In this document: piece after piece, positions 62,933-64,000 of the stretch
How the letters are laid out: every line of letters begins with the position of its first letter
Position numbering within the stretch: the stretch's first letter is position 1
Assembly: GCA_016787785.1 (NCBI GenBank)
Contig: JAEUTO010000004.1
Span: forward strand, 186,001-250,000
DNA length: 64,000 nt
Source of the DNA: Bacteroidia bacterium
GTDB lineage: Bacteria > Bacteroidota > Bacteroidia > B-17B0 > Aurantibacillaceae
Direction: 5' to 3'
Notes under the pieces: generated by a model
Database searches by the model: none
Seen by the model: only the letters and a program-made list of their open reading frames with translations
Told to the model about the DNA's origin: nothing
Translations under genes and position numbers: made by a program

Positions 62933-63412
62933 TTAGTGTATGAGATTCAGGCGTTTAGCTTTTTCTATGGCCTGGGTCCTTCTTTTAACATCCAGTTTTT
63001 CGAAAAGTTTGGAAGAATGGGTCTTAACCGTGTTTAACGATACAAATAATTTTTCGGCTATCTCGTTATTACTTAATCCTGCCGACATTAACTGTAAAAC
63101 TTCCAACTCGCGTTTGCTAATGCCAAGTTTTTCAAGTTCGGCCTCATTAAAAACAAAATCAGCGCCGGAGTTTATAAATACCTCTTTTTCTACCTCCACA
63201 ATTACGGTCTCAATTTTTGGTTTGGCCAGTTTTAATGCGAGCCAAATTCCCAAACCCATAAAAATAACAGCAATGGCGCCAATAAAAATTTCGAAAGAAT
63301 GACTGATCAGAATAAAACGGTATTCGAGCCATTTAAGGATCAACAATAACAGCGCTAAAGATGCACCGTAAATAATAACGAGTTTATTTTTAGATAAAAA
63401 AACCGTGAACAT
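62933..63412 (-). CDS. Membrane-anchored LuxR-type regulator
   Basis: This protein of 159 residues has two membrane helices (about 12-30 and 40-62), a short linker and a LuxR-type helix-turn-helix (about 95-155; LGISKRELEVLQLMSAGLSNNEIAEKLFVSLNTVKTHSSKLFEKLDV). No receiver domain is present, so control must come through the membrane part, proteolysis or expression. It is 121 bp upstream of the DUF4199 gene and likely controls this operon. Confidence 0.88.
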   Translation of the reverse strand: MFTVFLSKNKLVIIYGASLALLLLILKWLEYRFILISHSFEIFIGAIAVIFMGLGIWLALKLAKPKIETVIVEVEKEVFINSGADFVFNEAELEKLGISKRELEVLQLMSAGLSNNEIAEKLFVSLNTVKTHSSKLFEKLDVKRRTQAIEKAKRLNLIH

Positions 63413-63520
63413 TTGTTTTTAAATCATTTGAAAATCTAATTAATGGATAAAAAAATAACTAGGCTATTTTACAAAACACTTTTTTTGTCTTTGAGGTTCA
63501 AAAAAGTAAAAATAATCATT

Positions 63521-64000
63521 CTATTGTATTATTACTTTTTGACTTGTAATTTTTCCATTTTCGCCGCAAAAGTTTATAAAATAAAGACCTTTCGGTTGTT
63601 TCGATAGATCAATATCTAGGTTTTTCGAAGCTGTATTCTGTTCATATACTTTTTCTCCATAGGTATTTACAATAGTAATTTTTGATGTATTTACGTCGGC
63701 AGTTGATAGATCAATTGAGAAGTTGCCGTTACATGGATTGGGAAACAAACTAGGGCTACTTGAGTTTTTTCTTTCTAACAGCGATGTGGCCGTACCTAAG
63801 TATAAATTGCTTACTTCGGTTGGTGTTAACACGCGATCCCAAATAGCAACATCATCAATTTTTCCAGCCTGTATTTGCACAGGGAAAAATGGCCCCTGAC
63901 TACCAATTCTAAAAACATCAGTGGGCGCCTGAAATACATTAAACACCGTGTTATCGCTATTATCAAGAACGCCATTAATATAAAGTTTAATACCAAACGG
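63521..64000 (-). CDS. LamG-like domain protein with T9SS type A tail (5' truncated by the window edge)
   Basis: The frame is open to the right edge; 159 C-terminal residues are visible. The first part (PFGIKLYINGVLDNSDNT to RVLTPTEVSNLYLG) is the end of a LamG/concanavalin-like domain. After a short Ser-rich linker, the last 75 residues (LFPNPCNGNFSIDLS to GKITSQKVIIQ) form the Por-secretion type A sorting domain. It is therefore a type IX secreted, surface-bound protein that probably binds glycans; the larger N-terminal part is outside the window. Confidence 0.88.
   Translation of the reverse strand, partial: PFGIKLYINGVLDNSDNTVFNVFQAPTDVFRIGSQGPFFPVQIQAGKIDDVAIWDRVLTPTEVSNLYLGTATSLLERKNSSSPSLFPNPCNGNFSIDLSTADVNTSKITIVNTYGEKVYEQNTASKNLDIDLSKQPKGLYFINFCGENGKITSQKVIIQ

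Overview
The window is AT-rich, gene-dense chromosomal DNA from a member of the Bacteroidota. The evidence is: type IX secretion sorting domains of both kinds (two gliding-motility-associated type B tails and one type A tail), Bacteroidota-type promoters (TAnnTTTG), several families typical of the phylum (DUF4199, DUF4476, haem_bd, DUF4241, a Rho with a long acidic N-terminal insert), few Shine-Dalgarno sites, and LytS/LytTR pairs whose sensors carry a periplasmic beta-propeller plus Y_Y_Y domain. Order or genus cannot be fixed from the sequence alone. No rRNA, tRNA, CRISPR, integrase or insertion sequence was found.

Layout. 0-5 kb: the end of an unknown gene, a LytTR response regulator, a propeller/LytS-type sensor kinase and a T9SS-secreted protein. 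5-34 kb: mainly housekeeping and envelope genes (rho, manC, a DEAD-box helicase with a structured leader, an aminotransferase, a rhomboid protease, nnr, a CocE-like hydrolase, ftsK, lolA, a 1406-residue T9SS adhesin-like protein, phoH). It also holds a YfiR-like / TonB receptor / HAMP-PP2C phosphatase group. 34-51 kb: a signalling island. It contains five histidine kinases, most of the window's receiver domains (four of them stand-alone), a STAS-like protein, a small conserved protein of unknown role and an internally duplicated secreted protein. 51-55 kb: a second propeller-LytS/LytTR pair. 55-64 kb: housekeeping genes (guaB, def, pckA), small lipoproteins, a membrane-anchored LuxR/DUF4199/VOC operon, and the end of a LamG-containing T9SS type A protein.

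The most unusual points are these. (1) Palindromic operators TAGGTAAATTTACCTA are arranged in arrays with 23-25 bp periodicity in two divergent intergenic regions 6 kb apart. They bracket the first half of the signalling island and suggest one shared regulator, possibly the NarL-type regulator encoded between them. (2) Three envelope or secreted proteins have obvious signal peptides encoded upstream of every ATG, GTG or TTG, leaving only ATT or ATA as start codons. (3) The YfiR-TonB receptor-HAMP/PP2C group resembles YfiBNR with the cyclase output replaced by a phosphatase. (4) A perfect 12-bp hairpin lies in the leader of the DEAD-box helicase. (5) A large nested palindrome of about 146 bp and a family of degenerate dispersed repeats occupy gaps between genes.
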